Positions 43,547 to 52,997 of a stretch of DNA of 64,000 nt are shown here, piece after piece. The notes under the pieces are model-generated. The model was given only the letters and a program-made list of their open reading frames with translations. It searched no databases and had not been told where the DNA came from. Each line of letters begins with the position of its first letter. The stretch's first letter is position 1. The DNA lies in contig JBKEDC010000003.1 in the NCBI GenBank assembly GCA_047975205.1, positions 16,035 through 80,034 on the forward strand. The letters run 5' to 3'. Both the position numbers and the translations under genes were made by a program. This DNA is from JBKEDC01 sp047975205. GTDB taxonomy: Bacteria; Bacteroidota; Bacteroidia; Bacteroidales; Prolixibacteraceae.

Positions 43547-45454
43547 TTATACAAGATGGAATTTTTGAACAGTATTTATAGTTATATATCCCTCACTCAT
43601 AAGTGCTCGCAATATTTCTGAAAGTAGCTTATCATCTATTTTCAAACTTTGCTTTATTTCAAAATAATCTTTGGGAGAATCTTTGAGTAAACTTATAATT
43701 TGTTGATATAACTGAGATTTTGAAAACTTATTTTCCTGCTTTTTTGGCTTATTTTCTCTACATACATCACAATGTCCGCAAGGTTGGGCATGCTGTTCAC
43801 CAAAATATTCTAGCAATTGTATGCTTCTACATGTATGGTGTGTAAAAGTATAGTTTAAACAAGCCTCTATACGGTGTGAATACTCCTCTTTTCTATCCTG
43901 ATAATTTTCTTTGGCTATCTTGAGCTTAGATTTCTCTAAACGCGGCAAAGTATAGGTTATGAAAGGTGTTTTCCTGCGCGGTATATAGTGTATAATATTC
44001 ATCGACGACAGGTATGAAAGATACTGTGTAACTTGTTTTGGTGTCAAGTTTGCTTTGTTGGCTAGTCGTTCTTCATCGAAAGGTACATATACTGAAAACA
44101 TTCCCCCATCATAACGTAATAGTTCCCGGATAAATTCTTCCAATTGTTTGTTCGGTGTATTAAAGCTATATAAACTGTCGCGCCCCACTTTAAATCGCAA
44201 GCTTGGCAGCAACATCGATGACAAAGCAAATTCTAATACTCCCTGTCGCTGCAATATTTTTAAACTGGCAAGCACCATTTGTTCCGAGAATTTAAAAATC
44301 TTACAGAAATCTCTTAAATCAAAATTACGTTTTGTTCCCTCTCCTGTTCCTATGGCTATCTGAAAATAGCTGCCCAACAAGTCGTACACTTGCTTCACAA
44401 ACTCTAGTTTAGGGAACTCTTCATTAATCTTTCTTTTTAGGTATCCTTTATCCCTATCTGATGCAATGAGCAAAGCGTAAGCTCTTTTCCCATCTCGTCC
44501 GGCTCTTCCTGCTTCTTGGAAATAGGCCTCTAAAGAAGTAGGGGGTGAAATATGCATAACAAAGCGTACGTCTGATTTGTCAATACCCATACCAAAAGCA
44601 TTGGTAGCAACAATAACTCTGGTTTTTCCACTCATCCAATTCTCCTGCCGTTTACTACGCACCAAAGAAGATAAACCGGCGTGATAATAGTCGGCTGAAA
44701 TACCTGCTGCATTTAGATAGTCAGCAATAAGTTTTGTCTTGCTTCTACTTTGGGTGTAAACCACACCTGAACCATTAACTTTCTGAATAGATTGAAGTAG
44801 ATAAGCTAACTTATCATTGACATTACGTACTACATAGGTTAAATTTTTTCGTTCAAAACTTTTTTGCAGGACATTCGGCTTATTAAATTGCAATTGTCGC
44901 TGTATATCTTGAACCACATTCGGAGTTGCCGTGGCCGTTAAAGCTAATACCGGCACATAAGGTAACAATTCGCGCAGTTGTTTGACCGCTAAATAGGATG
45001 GACGAAAATCATACCCCCATTGTGAAATACAGTGTGCCTCGTCAATAGTTACCAGATTCACATGCAATTGCAGCAATCGTTCTCTGAAATACATGCTCGA
45101 TAAACGCTCCGGAGATAAATACAAAAATTTGTAATCCCCCCAAGCTGCTGCATTAAAAGCTTCTGCCACTTCCTTTCTACTCATTCCCGAATGTATAGCC
45201 AATGCTTTTATACCTCTCTGCTGTAAATTTTCAACCTGATCTTTCATTAAGGAAATCAAGGGGGTAACTACAATACAAATGCCCGGAATAGACAAACTAT
45301 ATACTTGAAAAGTAATTGATTTGCCTCCTCCGGTCGGCATTAGTCCAAGCGTATCATTTCCGGATGCCACCGATTCTATGATTTCTTTTTGTAAGCCCCT
45401 AAAATTGGGATATCCCCAATATTTCCGTAGTATTTCCGTATATTTATCCACCAA
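43547..45454 (-). CDS. recQ: RecQ-family ATP-dependent DNA helicase
   Basis: The 635-aa helicase has GYPNFRGLQKEII (motif 0), Walker A PTGGGKS near residue 43, DEAH near 138 with the aromatic loop CISQWGYDFRPSY, and LALTATAT. Motif V-VI follow in MGIDKSDVRFV and QEAGRAGRDG. The RecQ-Ct zinc-binding cysteines are in the segment ending CGHCDVC near 523, followed by a winged-helix-like end; there is no obvious HRDC domain. A stop codon lies immediately upstream, so the start must be TTG 45454 or GTG 45451. It unwinds DNA in recombination and fork repair. Confidence 0.93.
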   Translation of the reverse strand: MVDKYTEILRKYWGYPNFRGLQKEIIESVASGNDTLGLMPTGGGKSITFQVYSLSIPGICIVVTPLISLMKDQVENLQQRGIKALAIHSGMSRKEVAEAFNAAAWGDYKFLYLSPERLSSMYFRERLLQLHVNLVTIDEAHCISQWGYDFRPSYLAVKQLRELLPYVPVLALTATATPNVVQDIQRQLQFNKPNVLQKSFERKNLTYVVRNVNDKLAYLLQSIQKVNGSGVVYTQSRSKTKLIADYLNAAGISADYYHAGLSSLVRSKRQENWMSGKTRVIVATNAFGMGIDKSDVRFVMHISPPTSLEAYFQEAGRAGRDGKRAYALLIASDRDKGYLKRKINEEFPKLEFVKQVYDLLGSYFQIAIGTGEGTKRNFDLRDFCKIFKFSEQMVLASLKILQRQGVLEFALSSMLLPSLRFKVGRDSLYSFNTPNKQLEEFIRELLRYDGGMFSVYVPFDEERLANKANLTPKQVTQYLSYLSSMNIIHYIPRRKTPFITYTLPRLEKSKLKIAKENYQDRKEEYSHRIEACLNYTFTHHTCRSIQLLEYFGEQHAQPCGHCDVCRENKPKKQENKFSKSQLYQQIISLLKDSPKDYFEIKQSLKIDDKLLSEILRALMSEGYITINTVQKFHLV

Positions 45455-45471
45455 TCATTTGTTTTGATAGC

Positions 45472-45479
45472 CAAAAGTA
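45472..45479 (-). promoter_or_regulatory. Bacteroidetes -7 element for recQ
   Basis: On the minus strand the sequence reads TACTTTTG, fitting TAnnTTTG, about 17 nt upstream of the start codon. Confidence 0.5.
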
Positions 45480-45574
45480 ATCTTAAAATTCTAAAGATTC
45501 TTTCTATACATTCAGATAATGTTGTTCAGAGAGCTTTGAAAGCATACCTCATTTAAGCAACAAGCACCAATTTA

Positions 45575-45603
45575 TTGTCAAATGAAATATTAGTGTACAT
45601 TTG
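45575..45603 (+). promoter_or_regulatory. Bacteroidetes-type promoter for aquaporin gene
   Basis: TTG at 45575-45577 and TACATTTG at 45596-45603 are 18 nt apart. The -7 ends 39 nt before the ATG. Confidence 0.65.
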
Positions 45604-45642
45604 CATTGATTTTTTAGTATAAATTTAATCATTGGACAAATT

Positions 45643-46332
45643 ATGAAAAAGTATTTTGCAGAATTTATCGGAACTTTTTGGCTGGTTTTAGGAGGTTGTG
45701 GAACAGCTGTTCTTGCCAGTTATAATGTAGGATTTTTAGGTGTGGCATTAGCATTTGGTCTCACCGTATTTACTATGGCTTATGCAATCGGACATATTTC
45801 AGGCTGCCACCTTAATCCGGCGGTATCAATAGGACTTTGGGCCGGCGGTAGATTCGAAGCCAAAGAACTAATCCCTTATATTGTATCGCAATTACTTGGA
45901 GCAATCGCTGCTGCCGGAGTCCTTTATCTTATTGCCAGCGGTAAGTCTGATTTTTCATCAGTAGGCGACTTTGCTGCCAACGGTTATGGGGCACACTCAC
46001 CTAATGGTTATGGCATGATGGCTGCTTTGATAACAGAAACTGTGCTCACCTTCATTTTCTTAATTGTAATTCTTGGGGTAACTCATTCCAAAGCTCCTAA
46101 AGGTTTTGCCGGTGCAGCTATTGGTTTAACACTTACGTTGATTCATTTGATATCAATTCCTGTAACCAACACATCGGTTAACCCTGCACGTAGCACTAGC
46201 CAAGCACTCTTTGCTGATGGAGGTTGGGCATTAGGTCAACTTTGGTTATTCTGGGTAGCTCCGATTGTTGGTGCTATTCTTGCCGGATTAGTTTATAAAT
46301 GGCTTTGTCCTGAAAAAGAAGCCGAAGCATAG
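45643..46332 (+). CDS. aqpZ: Aquaporin Z-like water channel
   Basis: The 229-aa MIP-family protein has six TM helices and two NPA half-helices: SGCHLNPAVSIG near residue 60 and TSVNPARSTSQAL near 180. The Arg after the second NPA and the residues FEAK/AGGRF fit the water-selective AqpZ type more than glycerol facilitators, which usually have Asp after NPAR. It conducts water across the inner membrane during osmotic change. It is monocistronic, with its own promoter and terminator. Confidence 0.94.
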   Translation: MKKYFAEFIGTFWLVLGGCGTAVLASYNVGFLGVALAFGLTVFTMAYAIGHISGCHLNPAVSIGLWAGGRFEAKELIPYIVSQLLGAIAAAGVLYLIASGKSDFSSVGDFAANGYGAHSPNGYGMMAALITETVLTFIFLIVILGVTHSKAPKGFAGAAIGLTLTLIHLISIPVTNTSVNPARSTSQALFADGGWALGQLWLFWVAPIVGAILAGLVYKWLCPEKEAEA

Positions 46333-46729
46333 AGATATAACACTGAAAATTATAAATGGAGACCACTTATTCAAAGTGGTCTCTTTTGTTTTTATATAGC
46401 CCATCTCGTTTTTCTTTTGATCTTAGATGTTATTGAGATTATTCAAGATGATTCTTCATTTGGCAAAGAAACAAAACTAAAGACCAATAATTGTTTACAA
46501 TTAGCGGTCAATGAGCTTGATTATGTGCATCTGAGTTAGTCGAGAATAATAGGACGAATAACTGGAAAAATCTTGGTATTAGAAGTATTTATATCTATTA
46601 TTGAAGGACAAAATAAATTACAACTTGCCGGCTATAAACTACGTGAAACAAGAATAGTTATCAAAAACACATCTGGCCACTGTCAAAAGAAACATTTTTT
46701 ATCGTACTTTCGGGAAAACTTTATAACAT
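46333..46729. other. Intergenic with terminator; otherwise no gene
   Basis: These 397 nt lie between aqpZ and udk. The terminator is at 46359-46392. An open frame at 46573-46809 mostly precedes and overlaps udk and has no support. Nothing else was recognised. Confidence 0.4.
46359..46392 (+). terminator. Terminator after aqpZ
   Basis: GAGACCACTT at 46359-46368 pairs perfectly with 46374-46383 (10 bp, 5-nt loop), followed by TTTTGTTTTT. Confidence 0.88.
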
Positions 46730-47335
46730 ATGATTATTATTGGTATTGCGGGAGGAACCGGTTCAGGAAAAACGACTGTAGTAAAAAAAATTGTGGAAAG
46801 CTTTTCTGAGAGAGAAGTGACAGTGCTTTCCCAAGATTCTTATTACAAAGACAGCGGACATTTATCGATGGAGGAACGTAAATTACTTAATTTCGACCAT
46901 CCGGATGCTATAGAATTTTTGCTTCTTCGCGAACATATTGAACAACTAAAATCCGGTTTATCTATTGAAGAACCTAATTATTCTTATATTACTTGCACAC
47001 GTTCAGATGATACTACAACAGTCTATCCTCGTCCTGTTATTATTGTAGAGGGTATTATGATGCTTTATAGTAAGGCTATTCGCAACTTATTAGATATTAA
47101 GGTTTTTGTAGACTGTGAATCTGATTTACGTTTATCGCGTGTTATTCGCCGTGATGTTATAGAGAGAGGTAGAAATACAGAAGAAAGTCTACAAAAATAT
47201 GAGGCTACGGTTCGCCCTAGTCATATTCAATTCATAGAACCCACAAAGCAGTTTGCCGACATTATCGTTCCGGAAGGAGGAAATAATGCTGTTGCCATCG
47301 ATATTTTAACTAATTTTATTCGTCAAATACTATAA
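46730..47335 (+). CDS. udk: Uridine kinase
   Basis: The 201-aa P-loop kinase phosphorylates uridine and cytidine with ATP or GTP in pyrimidine salvage. Walker A is GIAGGTGSGKTT at residues 4-15. SQDSYYKD, NFDHPDAIEF, EGIMMLY and RVIRRDVIERGRN (lid region) are the family segments. The length is normal. The next gene follows after 4 nt, so they are co-transcribed. Confidence 0.94.
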   Translation: MIIIGIAGGTGSGKTTVVKKIVESFSEREVTVLSQDSYYKDSGHLSMEERKLLNFDHPDAIEFLLLREHIEQLKSGLSIEEPNYSYITCTRSDDTTTVYPRPVIIVEGIMMLYSKAIRNLLDIKVFVDCESDLRLSRVIRRDVIERGRNTEESLQKYEATVRPSHIQFIEPTKQFADIIVPEGGNNAVAIDILTNFIRQIL

Positions 47336-47339
47336 AATC

Positions 47340-48062
47340 ATGCTGTATCAAATAAATCCGGAAGACTTACTGTATCTAGATATTGAAACCGTCGCACAAT
47401 ACCCTACTTATGATGATGCACCGGAAAACCTACAAAAATTTTGGGATAGAAAGGCTGTAAGACACATCACCGATGAACTTAATTCTAAAGATGTGTATAA
47501 TTGTGCCGGTATATATGCTGAATTCGGAAGAATAATTTGTATATCAGTAGGACGAGTTGTACAACAAAAAGGGGAATATATTTACAAAGTAAAATCATAT
47601 TGCGATAATGATGAACGAAAATTATTGCAAGCATTTAACAATGATATAGAAATGTTTTATCACCGAGGAATACGAACCATATGTGCCCATAATGGTAATG
47701 AGTTTGATATTCCATTCATTGCCCGCCGAACGCTGATAGCAGGTTTAAAATTACCCACTATGCTCAACATTGCCGGGTTAAAACCATGGGAACTCAAAGA
47801 TAGACTTATCGACACCATGCAATTGTGGAAGTTTGGTGACTTTAAAAACTTTACTTCATTGGCTCTATTATGCGAGATATTCAACATTCCAACGCCAAAA
47901 GACGATATTGACGGTAGTGAAGTTTATCGAGTGTACTATGAAGAAAACCAACTAGATCGTATTGTTACTTATTGCGAGAAAGATACGTTGGCCGTAGCTA
48001 ACTTACTTTTACGATATCAAGGAAAGCCTATTATCTCGCCTGAGCAATTGCAATCTATTTAA
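47340..48062 (+). CDS. 3'-5' exonuclease, PolB-exonuclease-like (DnaQ fold)
   Basis: The 240-aa protein has the DEDD exonuclease layout: YLDIETV (ExoI Asp and Glu) near residue 12, CAHNGNEFDIPFI (ExoII) near 116, and ExoIII as RIVTYCEKDTLAVANL near 207, where Asp and the preceding Tyr/Cys spacing fit the PF10108-type predicted exonucleases. It probably degrades single-stranded DNA or RNA; its role is not established. It is coupled to udk (4-nt gap) and convergent with smpB, 6 nt from its stop. Confidence 0.88.
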   Translation: MLYQINPEDLLYLDIETVAQYPTYDDAPENLQKFWDRKAVRHITDELNSKDVYNCAGIYAEFGRIICISVGRVVQQKGEYIYKVKSYCDNDERKLLQAFNNDIEMFYHRGIRTICAHNGNEFDIPFIARRTLIAGLKLPTMLNIAGLKPWELKDRLIDTMQLWKFGDFKNFTSLALLCEIFNIPTPKDDIDGSEVYRVYYEENQLDRIVTYCEKDTLAVANLLLRYQGKPIISPEQLQSI

Positions 48063-48068
48063 TTGAAA

Positions 48069-48530
48069 TTAGAACCTCATGGCTCTATCCATATCGCGTT
48101 TAGCGTCCTTTTGCTTTAGCGACTCGCGTTTATCGTGCAGCTTCTTTCCCTTAGCCAAACCAATTTCCAACTTAGCTAACCCTCTGTTATTAATAAACAT
48201 GCGCAATGGAATAATGGTTAATCCGCTTTCTTTAAGTTTTTGTTGCAACTTTGTCATTTCCTTCTTGTGAAGTAACAACTTGCGGTCTCTTCGTGCCACA
48301 TGATTATTGATATTTCCGAAATCATATTCCGAAATATTCATATTGATCACGTATAACTCATCATCTTTGGCAAACCGGCAATAAGATTCAACAATACTTG
48401 CCTTGCTACTTCGTATCGACTTAATTTCGGTACCTACTAATTGGATACCTGCCACGTATTTATCTAGAATTTCATATTCAAAATAAGCACGTTTATTTCT
48501 AATATTTATATCGTTATTCTTAAACGCCAT
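48069..48530 (-). CDS. smpB: SsrA-binding protein SmpB
   Basis: The 153-aa OB-fold protein binds tmRNA to rescue stalled ribosomes. Visible are NKRAYFEYEI, GTEIKSIR near residue 34, and the basic C-terminal tail KGKKLHDKRESLKQKD, which folds into the empty mRNA channel. The start overlaps the end of the upstream Yip1-family gene by 11 nt on the same strand. The ssrA gene itself was not seen in this window. Confidence 0.96.
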   Translation of the reverse strand: MAFKNNDINIRNKRAYFEYEILDKYVAGIQLVGTEIKSIRSSKASIVESYCRFAKDDELYVINMNISEYDFGNINNHVARRDRKLLLHKKEMTKLQQKLKESGLTIIPLRMFINNRGLAKLEIGLAKGKKLHDKRESLKQKDAKRDMDRAMRF

Positions 48531-49104
48531 AAGGGAAAACTTCTTTTAAAACAGCCCAAGTAAGGGTGTAGGTTAATCCTGACACAAATATAATTAACAC
48601 TAAGGCTAACAGAACATATCTTGATAGATTTTCTTTAGGTAAATTGAAGCATGAATCTACACCTTGATAAAATAAATAGAAACCATACAAGCCCAACATA
48701 TTTAATGGATATAAACCGGGAAATAAATTAACGAAAAAAGATATAATAATAGCCGGGAGCAAAGAAAAAATTAAAACATTGCTCACCACTCCTTTTGTCA
48801 ATTGAGCTTTGTAACTCAATGCCAGTTTATTAATCAAAAATCCAGATACAAACCAAAGCAGTAGATAAGAAAAAATCACGCGAAGAGATAAGCCTAGAGC
48901 GAAATACCACAAAAAGGCTTTACTCCATATGAGTTCACCCAAAAAGGCAGTTAATCCTGATAAGAAAACAGCGAATATAAACAGCTTAACATTTGTTGAT
49001 GAATCCACATCTCCTTCTTTGCTATCTTGCCAAAATTGCTTAGGCGCAAATATCAATTGTTTAACTACCTGTATAATTTCACTTACGATTGACTCAAATT
49101 TCAT
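48520..49104 (-). CDS. Yip1-family integral membrane protein
   Basis: The 194-aa product has five predicted TM helices (about 42-60, 72-93, 108-126, 134-148, 165-185) and the short N-terminal helix IVSEIIQVVKQLIFAPKQFW typical of bacterial Yip1/DUF1282-like proteins. The function in bacteria is unknown. It is upstream of and overlaps smpB by 11 nt, with a -7 element (49125-49132) just upstream, so the two form an operon. Confidence 0.8.
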   Translation of the reverse strand: MKFESIVSEIIQVVKQLIFAPKQFWQDSKEGDVDSSTNVKLFIFAVFLSGLTAFLGELIWSKAFLWYFALGLSLRVIFSYLLLWFVSGFLINKLALSYKAQLTKGVVSNVLIFSLLPAIIISFFVNLFPGLYPLNMLGLYGFYLFYQGVDSCFNLPKENLSRYVLLALVLIIFVSGLTYTLTWAVLKEVFPYGV

Positions 49105-49124
49105 AAGATTGTTCTTTTATACCG

Positions 49125-49132
49125 CAAAAATA
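49125..49132 (-). promoter_or_regulatory. Bacteroidetes -7 element for yip1-smpB
   Basis: On the minus strand the sequence reads TATTTTTG, fitting TAnnTTTG, 20 nt upstream of the start codon. Confidence 0.5.
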
Positions 49133-49148
49133 CGTTTTTTTGTAAACT

Positions 49149-50090
49149 ATGAGCGAAACAATTGATTTAACAAACGCAAAATATAGCCTTTTAACGATAC
49201 TTGGAGCCACAGCATCTGGAAAAACGGGGGTAGCAACTCACACAGCCTTGGCTTTAGGTGCCGAAATCATATCCGGTGATTCCAGGCAAGTTTATCGAGG
49301 TATGGATTTAGGAACAGGAAAAGATATTGGTGAATATATAATTGATGGAGTAGCCATACCCTATCATCTCATTGATATTGAGGATGCCGGAAAAGAATAT
49401 AATGTATATCGGTTTCAAACTGATTTCAACGAAGCCTACTCTAACATTATCAATCGAGAAAAGTTCCCCATTCTTTGCGGAGGAAGTGGTATGTATTTGG
49501 AGTCAGTATTGAATAATTACAATCTCATTCAAGTACCTAAAAATATTAATCTACGAGAAAACTTCAAGACAAAGAGTTTATCAGAATTGACTGAAATATT
49601 GCATTCTTGCAAGAAAGTACATAACAATTCTGATTTAGAGACAAAGCGTCGAGCTATTCGAGCTATTGAAATTGAAGAGTATATGCGCCAAAATCCGAAT
49701 CTTGACGAGAATCCTCAACAAATAAAAAGTCTGGTTGTAGGTATATTATTCGATAGAGATACACGAAGAAATCGAATCTCTATTCGATTAAAACAACGCC
49801 TAGATGAAGGCATGATTGACGAAGTTCGTCAATTATTGGATAGTGGGATTAAGCCTGAACAGCTCATTTATTATGGATTAGAATACAAATACCTTACCCA
49901 ACATGTTATTGGGGAACTTTCTTTCGATGAAATGTATAGTCAATTAGAAATTGCTATTCATCAGTTTGCCAAACGCCAGATGACTTGGTTTCGTCGTATG
50001 GAAAAACACGGCACACATATCCATTGGTTAGATGGAGAAATGCCGATGATAGAAAAGATTGCTCAAATTAAACAATGGTTGATGGGATAG
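49149..50090 (+). CDS. miaA: tRNA dimethylallyltransferase
   Basis: The 313-aa enzyme adds a dimethylallyl group to A37 of tRNAs reading UNN codons. The P-loop is GATASGKTG near residue 19, followed by the catalytic SGDSRQVYRGMDLGTGK. YHLIDI, the CGGSGMY segment and the QFAKRQMTWFRR motif near residue 278 are also MiaA hallmarks. It is divergent from yip1-smpB and converges with the NadR-like gene. Bacteroidales commonly carry two MiaA paralogues; which one this is cannot be settled here. Confidence 0.93.
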   Translation: MSETIDLTNAKYSLLTILGATASGKTGVATHTALALGAEIISGDSRQVYRGMDLGTGKDIGEYIIDGVAIPYHLIDIEDAGKEYNVYRFQTDFNEAYSNIINREKFPILCGGSGMYLESVLNNYNLIQVPKNINLRENFKTKSLSELTEILHSCKKVHNNSDLETKRRAIRAIEIEEYMRQNPNLDENPQQIKSLVVGILFDRDTRRNRISIRLKQRLDEGMIDEVRQLLDSGIKPEQLIYYGLEYKYLTQHVIGELSFDEMYSQLEIAIHQFAKRQMTWFRRMEKHGTHIHWLDGEMPMIEKIAQIKQWLMG

Positions 50091-50091
50091 A

Positions 50092-50613
50092 CTACAAGCA
50101 CTCGTTTAATGCATCAATTGCATTTTGCAAACGCTGTTCACCCATACCGCTGATTTCTATATAGTAACAATTTCGTCTGTCCAACTCATCTTTATATGCT
50201 GCATAAAGAGACATGCGTCTATCTCCTCCGTTTTCCCTCAGGGGATCTGATTCCCATGGTAAATCAGGCTGACAAAGCAAATACAAATCGACGGGTTTAC
50301 CTTCGAGCTCTATTTCTAACCATTCCGGTTCTTTATGATACACCTCTTGAAACCAAATCTTAGTTATAATTAGCCAAGTATCTAAGAAAGAGTAGAGATG
50401 TTGTTTATCAGCTGAAGCTTCTTGATGTTGTTTCAGCTGTCCCAAAGCAATTTGTTCCACATCTTCATATGTATAGCTCGTTGTTCCTCTTTCATTCAAA
50501 TATGTTCGAGCATACTCAGGATACGCCTTGCACTTATAATAACTAGCCAACTGCTTAGACAGTGTGCTCTTCCCTGTTGACTCAGGACCCGTTAACACAA
50601 TTATTTTCGCCAC
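50092..50613 (-). CDS. NadR-like nicotinamide-ribose kinase (AAA/P-loop)
   Basis: The 173-aa product has Walker A GPESTGKSTL at residues 8-17 and then YPEYARTYLNERG, both typical of the kinase domain of NadR. LDTWLIITKIWFQ and LLCQPDLPWE also fit. It phosphorylates nicotinamide riboside to NMN in the salvage of NAD precursors. The adenylyltransferase and DNA-binding domains of full-length NadR are absent. It begins 2 nt after the pnuC stop, so transporter and kinase are one functional pair: uptake followed by trapping through phosphorylation. Confidence 0.88.
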   Translation of the reverse strand: MAKIIVLTGPESTGKSTLSKQLASYYKCKAYPEYARTYLNERGTTSYTYEDVEQIALGQLKQHQEASADKQHLYSFLDTWLIITKIWFQEVYHKEPEWLEIELEGKPVDLYLLCQPDLPWESDPLRENGGDRRMSLYAAYKDELDRRNCYYIEISGMGEQRLQNAIDALNECL

Positions 50614-50614
50614 C

Positions 50615-51202
50615 TTAATTTTCTTTTATTTCTTTCATCCATTTGAAATAACCAACAATTGCCATGACGGTATATACCACAAAAAGCAATACCGTAGGAA
50701 ATAAACCTTTAATTGCATAAAGATAGGCTGAAAAGGCATCGATGAAAACCCAGAATAGCCATTGTTCGACATATTTGCGAGCTAACATCCAAGTTGCAAC
50801 TACACTCAGTGCCGTAGTGACCGAATCGGCTACCGGAACAGGCGAGTCAGTGTAATTACGAAGTACAAAATGAATGAATAAGAATAACACCACTGATGCC
50901 AAGACAATCCAAATCCAATATTTCTTGGGCGTTTTACTTGCTTTTAATTCTTCTTCTCGATTAACGGCATTCCCTTTTAACCAGAAATACCAACCATAAA
51001 TACTTACTGCCACATAATACACTTGGAGTCCCATATCTGCGTAAAACTTCGAAGTAAAATACACATAGACATATAATATTGAACTGAGCAAACCAACACC
51101 CCAAGTCCATATATTTTGCTTTATCGACAAGAAGATATACACCACGCCTAACAAAGCCCCCAAGACTTCCACACCATGCTGAAGCAACCAATCTATTATC
51201 AT
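50615..51202 (-). CDS. pnuC: Nicotinamide riboside transporter PnuC
   Basis: The 195-aa protein has about seven TM helices. The start MIIDWLLQHGVEVLGALLG is chosen over an upstream frame adding 14 basic residues. Family signatures are the N-terminal IKQNIWTWGVGLLSSILY and YGWYFWLKG, and the late WLFWVFIDAFSAYLYAIKG. It facilitates diffusion of nicotinamide riboside (some relatives carry thiamine). The kinase partner gene downstream supports the NAD-precursor role. No TPP riboswitch was recognised upstream, which argues against a thiamine role. Confidence 0.9.
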   Translation of the reverse strand: MIIDWLLQHGVEVLGALLGVVYIFLSIKQNIWTWGVGLLSSILYVYVYFTSKFYADMGLQVYYVAVSIYGWYFWLKGNAVNREEELKASKTPKKYWIWIVLASVVLFLFIHFVLRNYTDSPVPVADSVTTALSVVATWMLARKYVEQWLFWVFIDAFSAYLYAIKGLFPTVLLFVVYTVMAIVGYFKWMKEIKEN

Positions 51203-51241
51203 TGTTATTGTATTTCTCGTTTTACAAATTCGATTTTTACA

Positions 51242-51280
51242 CAAAATAAGAGACAGATTAAACGATAACCTGCCTCTTAT
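51242..51280 (-). terminator. Terminator of the S41 protease gene
   Basis: Bases 51246-51256 pair with 51270-51280 (11 bp, one wobble). On the minus strand it is followed by TTTTGTGT. Confidence 0.7.
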
Positions 51281-51313
51281 ATCTCTTCATATATTATTAT
51301 ATAAAAACGATGA

Positions 51314-52936
51314 CTATTTTTCGTCTTTTAATATACTTTCATAGGTTTCATCATCTTTCAATACGCTTATAGCCTTTTGTATCTCTTTATCATCAGAGTT
51401 CATTACCTGATAAAAATCACCGGTATCATACAGATTTCTGGCAATAATAGCTTTGGCAAGTTGCTTAATTTGTGGGATAGCATAAGCAATACTTTCCGGG
51501 GTAGTTTCAATGCTATCTGTTTTAGCCTGTTTTATAATCTGATTTACAAACTTATCATCCATAGTAAAACCGGCATTAAAACTGTCGAAATCCGGGTATT
51601 TCTTTTCCAAAGTCTTTCTGTTTTTATCCTGATAAGTCATGATTTGCTCGTAAATCATATTTTTACGGAGTAATGTATTATAGAGCACATAATTCTCGTT
51701 AGTATCCAGTGGCATAAAAATATCAGGCATAATACCTCCGCCACCATAGACTTTACGATGAGAATCTAAAGTTTCGTATTGCTGGCTTTCATCAAATTGA
51801 ATACTATCTTTATTGAATAGCTCACCATGTTCCAAACGATTGAAGTAATCCATTTCATAAGCTTCACTTCCTTTACTGTAAGGTTTTTGAATGCACCTGC
51901 CACTAGGTGTATAATAATGAGCTATGGTAAGACGAACAATTGAACCATCAGTTAAAGGGAATGGCTGTTGCACCAGGCCTTTACCAAATGAACGGCGACC
52001 GATAACCACTCCTCTATCCCAATCTTGAATAGCTCCGGTTACAATTTCAGCTGCCGATGCTGATCCCTCATCAATGAGTACTACCAACTTACAATTCTCC
52101 AACTGATTGGATCGTCGAGTATCATATTCTCTTCGGGTACTGTGCACTCCTTTTGTGTAAACCACTAATTTATCGGCTTGCAGAAACTGATCGGCAAGTT
52201 CAATTGCCATAGCTAGAAATCCGCCACCATTTCCACGCAAGTCGAGGACTAAGCTGTTAAACTTCGGATGAGTTTTCAATTGCTTTATGGCATCATTAAT
52301 TTCATCGGCGGTGGTTTTTGCAAAGCGGTTCAATTTGATATAGCCGATTTCATCATCTAGCATATAGCTGGCATCCATGCTGTAAATAGGTATCTTATCG
52401 CGAATGATTGTAAAGCCCATAGGTTTTGTTTGCTTACCGCGTAAGATTTGCAAGTGGACTTTAGTACCTTTATTCCCACGAAGTTTTTTCATAACCTCGC
52501 TGTTTTGTATGCCGACACCTGCCACATTCTCATCATCGATCTTCGTAATGCGGTCGCCTGCCATGAGCCCCACCTTTTCCGATGGACCTCCCGGAATGGT
52601 TTGCACCACCATCAGGGTATCACGCAAAATATTGAAAGAAATTCCTATCCCGTCGAAGCTTCCCTCTAAGGGCTCATTCATCTTCTCCACCTCATCGGCT
52701 GAAATATACATGGAATGCGGATCGAGTTCCGACAACATATGCACAATAGCATCTTCAGTTAACTGTTCTATGTTTGTAGTATCTACGTAATAACTTTCGA
52801 TAAGGCGCAACATGCGGCCAAACTTCACGGCATTACCTTGCACATCTTGAAGTGTTTCTTGCGCATGAAGCGGCATCGCCGCAAAGGCAAAAACTGCAAG
52901 GATTACAAAGGATAGCAATCTTTTTTTTAACATCAT
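51314..52936 (-). CDS. C-terminal processing peptidase, S41 family with PDZ domain
   Basis: The 540-aa product has a signal peptide (about 1-25, cleavage near LHAQ), an N-terminal helical region, a PDZ domain (about 85-165, GIGISFNILRD then GLMAGDRITKID) and the S41 protease core. The catalytic Ser is in DEGSASAAEI and Lys in GRRSFGKGLVQ. This is the CtpA/Prc-type tail-specific protease of the periplasm, which processes or degrades envelope proteins. Bacteroidetes homologues have the same length. It has a terminator directly downstream, so it is separate from pnuC. Confidence 0.93.
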   Translation of the reverse strand: MMLKKRLLSFVILAVFAFAAMPLHAQETLQDVQGNAVKFGRMLRLIESYYVDTTNIEQLTEDAIVHMLSELDPHSMYISADEVEKMNEPLEGSFDGIGISFNILRDTLMVVQTIPGGPSEKVGLMAGDRITKIDDENVAGVGIQNSEVMKKLRGNKGTKVHLQILRGKQTKPMGFTIIRDKIPIYSMDASYMLDDEIGYIKLNRFAKTTADEINDAIKQLKTHPKFNSLVLDLRGNGGGFLAMAIELADQFLQADKLVVYTKGVHSTRREYDTRRSNQLENCKLVVLIDEGSASAAEIVTGAIQDWDRGVVIGRRSFGKGLVQQPFPLTDGSIVRLTIAHYYTPSGRCIQKPYSKGSEAYEMDYFNRLEHGELFNKDSIQFDESQQYETLDSHRKVYGGGGIMPDIFMPLDTNENYVLYNTLLRKNMIYEQIMTYQDKNRKTLEKKYPDFDSFNAGFTMDDKFVNQIIKQAKTDSIETTPESIAYAIPQIKQLAKAIIARNLYDTGDFYQVMNSDDKEIQKAISVLKDDETYESILKDEK

Positions 52937-52997
52937 TCTGTTTATGTTTTCTTTTTGTCGATAAAGGTACTATTATTCTATGATTTCAGGCTATTTT

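Noticed and set aside
46573..46809. Open frame overlapping the start of udk
   Set aside because: Its second half is udk in another frame and the first half has no protein-like features.
50615..51244. Thiamine (TPP) riboswitch and thiamine role for the PnuC-like protein
   Set aside because: No TPP-riboswitch-like sequence was seen between the S41 protease gene and pnuC, and the neighbour is a NadR-type kinase, not a thiamine gene.
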